A stretch of 64,000 nucleotides of DNA from Helicostylum pulchrum (taxonomy: Eukaryota > Mucoromycota > Mucoromycetes > Mucorales > Mucoraceae), in assembly GCA_025677825.1 (NCBI GenBank), contig JAIXMO010000006.1, forward strand, positions 558,001 through 622,000, written 5' to 3'. Shown in pieces: positions 20,504-31,851 of this stretch. The notes below the pieces were generated by a model that saw only the letters and a list, made by a program, of their open reading frames with translations, was not told the DNA's origin and searched no databases. Every line of letters starts with the position of its first letter. Within the stretch, counting starts at the first letter, position 1. Position numbers and translations under genes: made by a program.

Positions 20504-22040
20504 TTATCTGTTTTGCAAAGGAATACTAGAAGTAGCCACATTCTCTAATGTATCTTGTACAGTTGACAGATTTGAAGGAGTGGCATCAGTAGGTTGAATT
20601 TCAATTACTTCTTCTGCAAATTTACGTCTAGCAAGGTAACTTATACATGTGTGTTAGTACAGTGATATAGTATACTTTATTAAAAAAAAATTACCTTTTG
20701 TTGTGTGGTCTACATAATATATGATACATATTCTTGAACGGGTTACCAAAATTAAACGGGTGATCTTCGAATGGTGTAGAAGCAAGATTGGCACGTATCT
20801 ATTTATATTACATAAATACACAAAGGCAAAAATATTATACCTCCTTAAAAAAAATTTACCTGTTCGTGCGTTGTAACGCCTCGCATAAGTAAGAAACAGT
20901 GATACCCAGTTAAACAAGTAATAGGAAGCAATAGCACAGAGCAAAAAACAGCGACGAAGAAACTAACTGGCGTTTGAGATAATGCCAATAAAAACGATTT
21001 ATCAGCTCTAGCAAGACATACAAGTATGACATGTGTTAATGAAAATGATACAACATAACAGCACAAGACAGCGCAGCAAACGATGAATGTAAAAAAAGTT
21101 GTATAGTTTCTTTTTCCAATACAATTGTTTAACCAAATACAATGATGGTCTTCATTTTCTATATAATACATTGTTTTAGAAAAAAAAGTTGTATAATTTT
21201 TTAATTGGTTTTTTCGTTGTTACCTGCCTACACAATTATCACACTGTTTACAGTGACTAGCTCTAGGGGGTCTATATATATAACAAGTTTCACAATATTT
21301 TAATCGTACTTGTGCCCCTTTAATCGTTACGTCCTTTGGTAATGGTATACTTTGATCAGACATGGAAGAGTATCGATACCCGTATCTATCGCGTGGCTCT
21401 AGACGTGCGTTATTATTAGGTCTCTTATCCAAATTTCTAGGAAGGATCTTTTTTTTATATAAAAAAAATATGCATATTAGCATATTACAATCCCTTTTTC
21501 TTTTGTATTTACTTACACCAGGATCAGTCCAAGAAGTCTTTAGCATCGAAGCAAATGTAATTAAAAATATATATGCAAACACAATTGGAACAGCTGGTGA
21601 TATATGATACCATAACCAAGGACATCTATATATAAAAAAACGTTATTTTTTTTTTAAAAAAAAAAAAAAAAACTTGTATATTACGTGAAAATTAAAAACA
21701 AGATACAAGGACCAAACAACAAAAATAAAGAAAGACAAAAGGCCCATAAGGCTTTACTTGTTAAAAACCTTCCACCACAAAAGAAAATTGTATTTCCAAC
21801 ATACAGTTGATAGTTACGGGTATAAGTTTGACGTTTTACTTTTACAGCATGTCTTTCGACAGGAGCCGGTGGCTGTATGACGGGTAGCGGCCCTAACTTA
21901 TCCAAGTTCACTGTAAAATCAAAGTCTTCGAAACTTTCTTCTTGCATGGGTTGATTAGAAAATAGAAAGTTGCCATGGTGAGTTTTTTTAGGTGAGCCAA
22001 GAACTTGTATGTTAGTTTCCTTGTGTTTCAGTTCTTCCAT
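20504..22040 (-). CDS. DHHC palmitoyltransferase, Erf2-like
   Basis: Six exons (22040-21685, 21625-21517, 21447-21228, 21158-20860, 20798-20695, 20627-20504) give 403 residues. Four membrane segments flank a cytosolic Cys-rich domain: KYCETCYIYRPPRASHCKQC followed by DNCV, then ENEDHHCIWLNNCIGKRNY, with the catalytic Cys near residue 235. The Ile after DHHC and the NNCIGKRNY sequence match yeast Erf2, the Ras palmitoyltransferase of the ER/Golgi, rather than the DHHCPW majority. The post-membrane GNPFKNMYHILCRP region is the usual TTxE/aaNPF-type tail. Exon 2 ends at DPG and exon 3 resumes ILPRNLD, the family DPGILPRNL motif. To keep CVENEDHHC in frame, intron 3 must start with GC (AG before GCAGGT at 21227) instead of GT. 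Confidence 0.92.
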
Positions 22041-24930
22041 GTGGTTTATTGTTTATTGTTTGCGAGTATATATATATATATATACAGGTATAAAAGGGAA
22101 AGGTACGGAAGAGAAAGAGAAGGGAAGAGGGGAAAGCAAAGAGTACTTGAACTCGACTAAAATCTCCGCGCTTTCGTGTTACGAGTCCTGTGCTTTTACA
22201 TAAAAGATCCTAGTATGAATCCCAATTTCTCTTCATGATAGCATTTTTTAGGGAAAAAATCCTAATAGAGCTGCGTACTAGTCTAAAAAATAGGGAGGAG
22301 CTTTTACAAAAAAAAAAAGCACTTAAATAGTGTGATCATGTAAAAAAAAACATACTTCACATGAAAATGTATCAAAGCGTTATTTGAATAGTAGTGCTTT
22401 TTTGGAAACAGATCTTCAACGGACTGTTTAATCGTAAAACAACAGTCTTTTTTTTTTCTGAAAAAAATTTTTTAGAGTAGTATAAATTCTACCTTCTATC
22501 AAACAACCTTTTTCTTTTTCTTTTTTTTACAACTAAAAAGTATTTTATGGTAAGTTTATAATATATATAAAAAAAAAGGTGTATAGTAAAGAGAGAGAAA
22601 GATCATAGTGATGCTTTTAGCAAATTATTTTTGTTGAATTTCTTCAAATGAACTACCAAACATGATTCGAATGACACCCTGAATGATTTTTCTTTTTAAA
22701 AAAACTATTTACCTTTTTTTTTACTTCAAATTAAAAAAGCTTGTATATTAATTTTATTTCTCTTATTATAGTTCTTTCTTCGCTTTCACAAGTCAATATT
22801 TTTCATATACACTTTTTTAAATAAAAAAACTTTTTAATAAGAAAATAACTCGTCTTTTTGTTTCCTTTTTATTGATGAATATATATCTAATATCCTATAG
22901 CAAGGGAGAATTTTTTATTTTTTTTTACCACCGAGAAAAAACCCTCGCTTTTATAATAATAAAAAATCTTTAATTTTTCTGAAGGCTCTTCGTTCATTTT
23001 AGGACCACGAAGTTTTCGTTTGTAGTGTCGACCAAATCATTTGACGTCTGTAAATATTTGTAACTGCCATAATACGACCAGACCTCAGAAGTGACAAAGA
23101 TAGAGCGCGCGCTGCACTGATAAAATCAACGAATTTATAACCTTGTCTTTGAACTAGGCACCAAGTGCACTGCAGCCTGTTCGTTCAGGCTTACTATAAA
23201 CAAGACATATATGTTCTTTTCTACCCATTTACTTGCACTTTTGAGTAAGTCGAACTTCAGGGGCTGACATTGCGTTATGGGATGCCGCGGATACGTCGTC
23301 GTCCATTTTACAGCCCCTCTTCAAATGTAAAGATTTGGGAATGCTTGATACACACGTTCAGAAAGTAAAAAGTGTGAAGGTATTACTTTTCATCCACCTT
23401 AAAGAATAGCCGTTTCCCCCCCCCCCCAAGAAGACCCGTATAAGTTTGTATGACTATAAAAACAAAATACAATAAAGTGAAAAGGAATTTTTTAATGATA
23501 ATATAGGGGGGGGGGTCATTTTACTCAGAACTGCAAATTAAGAACTTTAAGTTTTTTTTTAGCTCTTTCATTGTCAAGTTTAGCAACCTTGACTATCTGA
23601 TCCTTCTACTGTTACTTCTTTTTTGTATGGAAACCAAAATTCCGTTTCTACTTAGTCCTTTAAAAGTCGCAATTCTACTATTACTTTGGCAGCATCAAAC
23701 GCACATTTCTTTTCAAGGTCTCCTGTTCTTTGCAACCTCAACATTTTGCAAACGTCAAAAAAAATTTCCATTGTACACTTGAGACATATTACTCTTAAGT
23801 CTACCTTAAATGCGCCTCTCTTTCCTCCGTCAAATAAACCTGAAAGCTTCTTTGCTCTCGCTGTTTTCTGTTTTACCACTACAACAAGTTTTTCTTATAA
23901 GCAAAAGATGTTAAAGGAGAAACTTAATTAAAAAGCGGAAAGAGTCTCCAAACAAGATTGCTAAAAAACAGACTCATAAGTATCTGGAGACTATATATAT
24001 CCTGTTTACTCATATCTTTCCAGCAACTGATACACTTATGATCTATACAAGGTAAGAATCATAAAGCATGACAACAACTTGGTTGTAAGACCAAAACTTA
24101 CCATTCGAGAATAGATTACAAAGTACTCCGTTTTCTATATGCCTTTTTTCGCCCAAAGGAATTAACTTCAATCTGTCAAAAGTATCTTCTCCTTGTAAAG
24201 CCATCTTCAGCTATAGAACAGATTTAACATGTTGTTATGTTTTTACTAACCTTCAAATGCTCTTTTAAGGAATCCTGTCATTGCATACCTTACGGTTTTG
24301 GTTTCTAGATTTAGAAGAAGAAAAAAATATGTGGATTAAAACGAGATAAAAAGCAAATCCGCGGTATTTTTTTTTTAGGATATACCTGTATAAGTGGGGG
24401 GGGGGGACATAATAATTTGGCCTTGTTGTTAGCTTATGCCCAGCGGTTGCTTGAGGAAGAACGCTATTCTTTTGTATGAAGATAGAGAAAATAAAAATGC
24501 TAAAAAAAAATGAAGAACAATAAATATAAATTCCTTTAAAAAGTGCACATATAAGACTTACAGGTGGTGTACATTATAAGGTAAAAGGGATTTATTCTAA
24601 AGAAAAAAAAAGATAGAATAAATACGGCTTAGGCCGATAAAATGGTATGATCTATTTAATCTTTTTTTTTGTACACTTGAAACAAAAAAAGCAAATTGGT
24701 GTCAGTAGATGTTTTCATGTTAAAGCACATGTAATGTGTAAAATAACTCTTGGTTCTTAGATGCGTGTCGTTTATTGGTTAAATTGCCCTTTTCAAACTT
24801 TATAATTTTTGGGGGGAGCCAAATCCATTTTTTTAATTCCACCAAATTTTTTAAGCGCAAAACACTTGATAGCGTTTCCTTTTTTTTTTTTATCTTTTTT
24901 TATATAAATATATAATTGTTGAATGCCGTA
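22041..24930. other. 2.9-kb divergent intergenic region with a possible ORF remnant
   Basis: This lies between ERF2-like (minus) and the ARID gene (plus). Near the left end is an AT dinucleotide run (22067-22084). A 12-C run (23416-23427) and a 10-G run (23506-23515) sit about 80 bases apart; another G run is at about 24399-24407. Minus ORF 23652-23879 is described separately. No RNA gene recognised. Confidence 0.45.
23652..23879 (-). pseudogene. unidentified ORF, possibly a degraded multigene-family fragment
   Basis: A 75-codon frame with protein-like composition (FDGGKRGAFKVDLRVICLKC, then a helix-rich end) stands out in otherwise non-coding DNA. The frame is open further upstream without a better start. 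I recall loosely similar KVDLR-type stretches in repetitive mucoralean hypothetical proteins, but this is only an impression. It is more likely a remnant than a functional gene. Confidence 0.3.
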
Positions 24931-27567
24931 ATGTCAAAAATAGTCAGCGATGCAATTGAGAGAACCGAAGAATATATTTGCTTTATTGAAGAACTAAAAG
25001 CCTTTCACAATCGTAAAGGGTATTAAATAAAAATAAAAAATATGTGTGTGTGCGTGTGTGTGTGTAAAAAAGACCCACCAAATAATAATAAAAAAAAACT
25101 CAACTACTCTATAGCACTACCCTACTATCCGAACCAGTACTAGGAGGGAAAAAAATTGATCTTTATAAACTCTATCGAGAGGTCGTTGCTGCAGGCGGTT
25201 TCGATCAGGTATTTTACTTTAGCTGTTATAAAAAAAAAGTATTATCTCTTTTAACTTTTTTATTTTATTTTTAAGGTTACAAAAAAACGAAGTTGGAAAC
25301 AGATCGGTGCGATTTTTGAGTTCCCTGCAACATGTACAAACTCGGCTTATATTTTAAAAGGATTATATATTCGTAACTTGGTAAAAACAAAAAGCAAAAT
25401 CATCCACTTTTAAAAATATTAAATAATATAATATAGTTGGGTTGGGAAGAAGAACAAATTTGGTGTAAAGAATGGGTCCCCCCTGAAGAATTAAAAGGGC
25501 CTGAAGCCCATAAAGCATCTACACTTGCCGGGAAAACGTATAAAAAATGTAAACATCGCAATCATCAACACCATCATCATCACCACTGTAAATATTTTTT
25601 TTTTCTCAAATGTCGTGTAACATAATATCTATTTCTATACTTATTTTTTTTTTCTTATTTAAGATTCTAGTCATGAAACCCCTATATTACCAAACCAACC
25701 TACTACTTTTTCTTTACCTTTCAATTTAATAACTACGGACGAAGTACATCAATGTGAAATCTCTGAACTTCATCATCGTACACAGCCCTTTGAACATGTA
25801 CATTCAATTGAATCTGACGCCAGCCAAGATTGTGTAACCGGTAAGTTTTAGTATATACAGTCTAAAATTAAATTAACACAACACAACTTTGTAGGTAATG
25901 AATTCGACGACAAGACCAAAACACGAATGATACCATCACTTCAATCCATGAACCCCGCCGACGTAGAATGGGCCCTAAATAACATTGTTACGATTTCATA
26001 CGAATGCCCGCAAAAATTACTTTTAAACGAAAATCCAGCACTATTAGAAGCGTTACTTTTAAAAGCAGAAACTTGCTTACAAAACACCCTGTTCTTTAAT
26101 ATCAAATCAACCGATAATACCGAATCGCATCGAATGATTCTAAAGATCCTTCACATCATTCGAAATTTTTCATTCATTGAATCAAACACACGTGTATTTG
26201 CCGCTAGCTCCAATTTTAAACAGATGTTGATCAAGTGCTTGGTCATGACCAATTCCTCGCACTACAGTCATTGTATTGATATTTTGGAAAACATGACGCC
26301 CTTTGTTGAACTGGGTCCCTTTGATTCCATTATTGGATGTTTAAATAACCTTTTGATGACCGCGACCGAACGATCTGTTATTTTAGGCTCTGTGCGCGTC
26401 CTTACAATGCTTGCTTCTTCTTCTGCTTCCAACCTGCATTACCTGTTACCTACTTCGACGCAAGTAGCGAACCGAATCACTCAGTTTCTAATCGTCAACG
26501 ATGAAGAACTAATTGGCGTCAGCCTCGAGTACCTGTACCAGTACAGCCGACAATCGGTTTCCTTTGGTCAGCACTTACTGGCTCTACACGACGGTGCTGA
26601 TATCGGTATCATGGTATCTTTATTAATGACACCTTGTAAATATTTTAGTCCTATCTTGGTGCACGTCTCGCAACAAGACTCTCCACCACAGCCACCGCCG
26701 ATGACACCGCCACAGCGATCGAATTCAGCAGAATCCATCTTGTTCTCGCATCATCAGCACGGTAGTGTACCTTGTGTACCCAACTTGACCTCGTATCAAC
26801 AATTAGATGAACCCTACCGTTGTTTAGGCTGGCTTAAAGATAAATTTGAACTGTCCAGTGCGTCAAGTGAATTATCGCTAGATGATATGTATTTATTGTA
26901 CGAAATGAGGTTTGGCCATGAAAAGGCGTTAAGGATGAAGGAGTTTTATACCGTGCTTCGCATTGCATTTCCTATTGCTACTGGGTCTGCTGATTCGCCT
27001 ATACATCAGGTACAGCAAGGCGCCATTTTAGAAGGTACCACTATACGTGGATTACAAGTAAAGATGAATATTTTACAAGACGGTAAAAACTACTATTTAT
27101 TTTTTTAAAAAGTCCTTTTTTATTCATGTTTTAAGATAGGATCGGAATTAATGTGTCAGTGGACAAACTGCTCGCAAAGCTTTAACGATGAACAATTATT
27201 ACAAACTCATGTACTGCATGAGCATATACCAGCAACAACTAGTAACTGTTTATGGACCAATTGTGAAGAAGATAACTCGTTCCAAGATCCCAACGAATTA
27301 ACGGTTCATGTGCGAGACTCTCATTTACCGGGCTACGTCGATACCAGTGATATTCAAGGTGTAGCGCTCGTAGCGGCGCAATTACTAAAAGTACTATCTC
27401 GTAACCCAAACAGCCATGTTTGTTTTATGCCGTACGAACAAGAGTTGGTGATGATGACTCGGAAACGTCCTAAACTGACTCCATATATTGAAACTATGTT
27501 TTCCAATTTTAGAGTGGCTTCTTCTACATCAAGTTCTTCTTCTTCTACTACTTCTTTAAATACTTAA
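24931..27567 (+). CDS. ARID / RFX-like / C2H2 chromatin-remodelling subunit (RSC9/ARID2 type)
   Basis: Seven exons (24931-25019, 25115-25208, 25276-25380, 25437-25587, 25664-25840, 25895-27082, 27140-27567) give 743 residues. An ARID DNA-binding domain spans roughly residues 15-120: IDLYKLYREVVAAGGFDQV, the SWKQIGAIFEFP block and YILKGLYIRNLLGWEEEQ. A His-rich linker follows (HRNHQHHHHHH). The large exon encodes helical repeats consistent with an armadillo-like scaffold, then at about 515-600 a winged-helix region like the RFX domain (CLGWLKDKFELS ... FYTVLRIAFP ... IRGLQVK). Two C2H2 fingers lie in the last exon (CQWTNCSQSF...H-x4-H and CLWTNCEEDNSF...H-x4-H). The same domain order is found in ARID2/BAF200 and fungal RSC9 proteins of SWI/SNF-class (PBAF/RSC) complexes. 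The last acceptor is the second AG (27138-27139), since the first breaks the frame. Confidence 0.9.
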
Positions 27568-27869
27568 CCCCCTTTTTTTTTATTATATCGCGTTGTGTTT
27601 TTTTTAAAGTTATGTGAGACATATGTTGTTTGTACTCTGTCTGGTTTTTTTTTTTTTTTTTTTTGATAATACAGTGATAGTCCCTGAAAGGAATAAGCTT
27701 GTGGTCATTGCCTTTTAACTCAGCGCGCGAAACGAGGCAAAGTTTCGTCATCATAAAAATTGTAAAGCCCCCTTTTTTTAAAAATACAAAGCACTTTTTT
27801 TTTTCCTTTTTTTTCTTTCTCCTTTTTTTTATAATACGATACACAATTGAAAAAAAGACTTTTAGTTGA
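27568..27869. other. short intergenic region
   Basis: Between the ARID gene and the SH3 gene, both on the plus strand. T-rich runs (27644-27664 and 27796-27828) probably belong to the 3' end of one gene and the leader of the next. Nothing else seen. Confidence 0.4.
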
Positions 27870-30424
27870 ATGTCAAGAAATTTAGTTATTAATACAACCG
27901 ATCGCATTCAAAGAAAATGGACTCCTTCTCCTGAGATGGCAATCAGGGAAGAAGATGGAGACGAAGAAGTATCACAACCCAAGATACATAGATTAATTGA
28001 AGAAGACGAAGAAGACGAAGACGAAGACGAAGAAGAGGAAGAGGAAGAGGAAGAGGAAGAGGAAGATGGTTCAGATTTTACTTCTTCACCTAGTATACCA
28101 GATGAAAATATCAATTTTGATCTTGTTTATACACTACATACATTTGAAGCAACAGTGGATGGTCAAGCCTCGGTAAAAAAGGGAGACGCGCTTACATTAT
28201 TAGATGATTCCAATTCATATTGGTGGTTAATTAGAGATTTAAAGAGTTCCGAAGTAGGTTACATTCCGGCTGAAAACATTGAAACACCTTTTGAACGCTT
28301 AGCTAGATTAAATAAGCATCGTAACGTTGAGGTAAAGGCTTTTGTTTGTTTTGATTTTCCGTCTTTCGTACATAAAATAATAACTTTTTCTTTATCCAGT
28401 TGACTTCAATTGAACAAGCTACACATTATATAAATAAACCTCAACCAAAAGTTTCTCATTCAAGAAAAGTTGTATTATCTACCTTTTTAAATGTTCAACT
28501 TCATGTTTTACTTGTAGGTGAAAACGAAGATGAAATTGAAGACGAAGCATATGAATTATGGGAAGAAGAAATGGCAGATGATGACGATGATAATGATGAT
28601 GATAACAACGAAGAAGTGGAAGAACAAATACAAGTAAAACCAGTACAAGTAAAACCAGTACAAGTACAAGAAGAAATAGTTAATGCGGATGACCAACAAA
28701 GTCAAGTCAATCAAGTTAAAAATAACCCAACTGTTGCTAAAAATAATAATGAATGTGAAGTTCAACAGGAGACACATAATAATACTGTCAACAATAATGC
28801 AGACTTATCACGTGTTACCGATGTACCTGACCCCAATTCAAAAGTATTACGCGTATTTGCTGGTAATGTAGATGTAGGTGCATCCTACCATTCATTACGT
28901 GTTAGTGAAACTACCAGTGCAGCTGAATTACTATTTAATGCCATGGAGAAATTCCATATCTCTCAAATTGAAACCAAACATGGTCATTACCACGGCAACA
29001 GTTGCGTAGAATACTACCTCACTGTTAAAACAAGAGACGGTGATGAAATTACTTTGGATTCCTCTGATAAACCTTTTGCTATTTATGAATCTTTAACTAC
29101 ACACCTTACAACGCCCATGCCTTCCTTAACCCAATTAAGACAATTAACAAGTACAAACAGCGTTAGCAAACTACAAAAGAAGAAGAAGCGATCTTCCATC
29201 TCTGGTGACTCTAGTCTTCAGTTCTTTATGCATAAACGTATTAAACGAGTCAACGATAAAAGTGGACAAATTCATATTAAAGTGTCACTGATGACATCCG
29301 TCACACCTTCTCTTCCTGAAAAGATGAACGCCATCAAAAAAATGACTTCGTTAAGATTTAGTAAAAGAAAGTCCAAAAAAGAAACTGCTGTAGAGTTGGA
29401 AAGGATCGACAAATTGATCGCAATTCCCGCAAGTATTACAATCGCCGACCTAACTTCTACTGCTCTTGTCAAGTTTCACATCATTTCTGATAAAGATCAA
29501 CCGCACCAGTACCGATTAATATTGAACGCCAACGGCAAAGGTATAAAAATAGTTGTATATTACATGTAATTACTATAGTACACGCTAAATCATCTCGTTA
29601 ATTCTAGACAAATTATTAAATGCTACGCAACAGTTATCAGAAGTGATATCAGATGTGGGTAAATCAGATAAACGTTTTGTACTGCATAACTTTAATAATA
29701 GCCTGGACACCGACCACAACGCCGCACAACGCTCAGTTTCCTTATCGTCGTCTACTTCCTCTTCTTCCTCTTCATCCGCCACGCCCAATAACAGACCGAC
29801 ATCAAGTAAGGTTTTCCCTGAAATTTTCCCCCATCGCAATCCTTACTCACATAGTAATCATCCAGTTATGACCCGTCTTGATAGCAATACCGAAGCTATC
29901 TTGAAGCGCGTAGACGCTGCTTTAGAATCATTTGAAAAAACAAATAATAACCCAAGTCGATCTAAAAAAAATAGTAGTTTCCCTTCTCCCATGTCCGTCT
30001 CCAGAAATGAATCCGGTGTGGATATTCATTTACCTCACGGATTACTTCGAAGCACGGTGCTTTCAGATAGAAAGACACAGTACTCTTTAATGACTGCGCC
30101 CAATACACTCGTGCTGCAAAAGGTCTTGCCTGCAGATCATAAACGATCTTTATTAAATACAAATAGTACAAGTATCTCGGGTGAAGAATTGGCAACGCTA
30201 ATTAAATATGGGTCGCAGTATTTAGATACATATGATACTGCAAATAAACCAACTCTGCTTTCAGCTACAAGTAGGCTCATTGTTGAAAGAGATAACGCGA
30301 AAAGTCCTTCCGGTTTAGAAGACTTGGAAAAGGTAAAACTAGAATTCCTTTTTTATCTTTTCTCTTTACTAATTATATTATAATTTAGGAATTTCAACGT
30401 ATTATTACCTCTCATTCCTCTTAG
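27870..30424 (+). CDS. SH3 and Ras-association domain protein
   Basis: Four exons (27870-28331, 28400-29540, 29608-30332, 30389-30424) give 787 residues. An acidic Glu/Asp run lies at 44-66. An SH3 domain covers about 84-140, with ALTLLDDSNSYWWLIRDLK and the VGYIPAENIE end strand, directly followed by TPFERLARLNKHRNVE. A second acidic stretch with tandem VQVKP repeats follows near 211-245. A Ras-association-like domain starts near 303 (VLRVFAGNVDVGASYHSLRV ... EYYLTVKTRDGDEITL), a basic linker KKKKRS comes next, and low-complexity Ser-rich sequence leads to the C-terminus. SH3-RA architectures in fungi act in small-GTPase signalling and cell polarity; the exact orthologue is not known to me. 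The final exon adds only 11 codons after its acceptor. A plausible acceptor AG inside exon 2 (about 28515) was not used because the frame is open. Confidence 0.8.
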
Positions 30425-30916
30425 AAGAAACAAACAAAAAAACATTCATTACATATTACTACATTTCCTTTTTATAAGTTTATTTTACTGTTCATTATAT
30501 ATCAAACTCCCCCCCCCCATTCCCTTTTTTACAGCACACATAAATCATTCTTTTTTATTATTATTCCCCCCTCATTATTATTTACTCTTTATTATTATTT
30601 ACTCTTTATTAAAAACAAAAAAACCCTTTTTTCAACCCGTATCACTTTTTTTTTAAAAAAAAAGTGCTGCAAAAAAAAGCAGTAACCCCAAAGCGAGGAA
30701 AACCTATTGACACCTGAAACAAAATCTCCTTTAAAAAAGAGTGTTATAAAAATAGTGTCTTCATTATTAAAAGGAGAGAAAAAAACCAACTATTAGATCT
30801 CCACTTGAAAAAAAAAAAGACTTATCTCTACTTTTTTTGTTTTGTTCGGGGGGTACGGGAGAGAAGAACTCCTTCTCTTTTCTTTTCCTTTTACCTTTTT
30901 TTCTTTTTCTTACAGT
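30425..30916. other. intergenic region with pyrimidine-rich leader
   Basis: T-rich simple sequence at 30530-30625, a C run at 30511-30519, and a CT-rich tract at 30870-30915 immediately before the start of the next gene. There is no ATG in the 200 bases before 30917. No gene is seen. Confidence 0.4.
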
Positions 30917-31779
30917 ATGTTTTTAGCTGAGCCGATACCATTGCTCATGGTAAAGAACAAGATAATTTTAATATTACTGTATAAAAAAAAAAATTAACTT
31001 TATAAAATAAAAAAGGGTGTGGCTCCTAACGACAATGCTATGGAGAAGAGACAAGTAGAACAACCCACCTCTGTTGTTCATGTTACGATTACAGCGTCAG
31101 GAACCGTTGTTTATACCCACACCGCCACCTCATACTCTTTTATACCATCTTACTCAACCATCACTACTGCTCCAACAGCCACAAGTACCCATAACGGAAC
31201 ACATCCTGGTACTTCCGATTCTAATCCATCTTCTTCTTCCAGCCCCAACTTGGGTGCCATAATAGGTGGAGCTATAGGAGGAGTTACATTTATTGCTTTA
31301 ATAGGTATTACTAACTATTTGTTTGTTGTCGTTATATAATAACAATTTTTTTTTTTTTTTTTGGGAAACAATAAGGATTGGCATTTTTATTAATGCGTAG
31401 ATCGAAAAAGAAAAAGACGAGTTTACCACCACAAGGTGGTTACATTGACGATACAGATTCTTATTATCACCAACGCAGCGGCGCAGACATGACATCTTCT
31501 GTTCCCGCACCTAGACACTTGGTCGCACCTCTATCCAACAATGGCAGTGAATCAAATCACGGCGGTTATTATGACGACATGGTCTCGTCTCCTCATCATG
31601 GAAACTACGCAGCACACCCAACTTATTATTCAACTACAAACAGCGTCACTTCCGATACTTCTCCTTCTACCACCGTAGACGGTCATACTTCATTTAGACA
31701 TATTTCCAACTTAAATCCAGAAAGACATGTACCACATTTAAAAGACCGTATAGAAGAACCACCTCATTCAAGAGATTAG
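30917..31779 (+). CDS. Ser/Thr-rich single-pass membrane protein (Mid2/Wsc-like layout)
   Basis: A three-exon model (30917-30949, 31016-31304, 31376-31779) gives 241 residues. The N-terminal half is rich in Ser/Thr/Pro, as in O-mannosylated fungal surface proteins. Near residues 86-110 a Gly-rich transmembrane helix (GAIIGGAIGGVTFIALIGLA) is followed by a basic stop-transfer sequence MRRSKKKK, and the cytosolic tail is Tyr/His/Ser-rich. This is the layout of fungal wall-stress sensor-like proteins, without the Cys-rich WSC domain. The second intron splits the membrane helix. The N-terminus is uncertain: the first exon is inferred from the first ATG and a GTAAAG donor, and gives only a weak signal-like segment; an internal ATG at 31037 is the alternative start. 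Confidence 0.65.
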
Positions 31780-31851
31780 AAAAGGAAAAAATATATAACT
31801 TTTTTTGTACATAGAATATATATATATATAAAGTTTTTTTTTATTTTTATT

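Noticed and set aside
28515..28521. Possible intron acceptor (CTTGTAG) inside exon 2 of the SH3/RA gene
   Set aside because: The frame is open across it and no good donor lies at a suitable distance.
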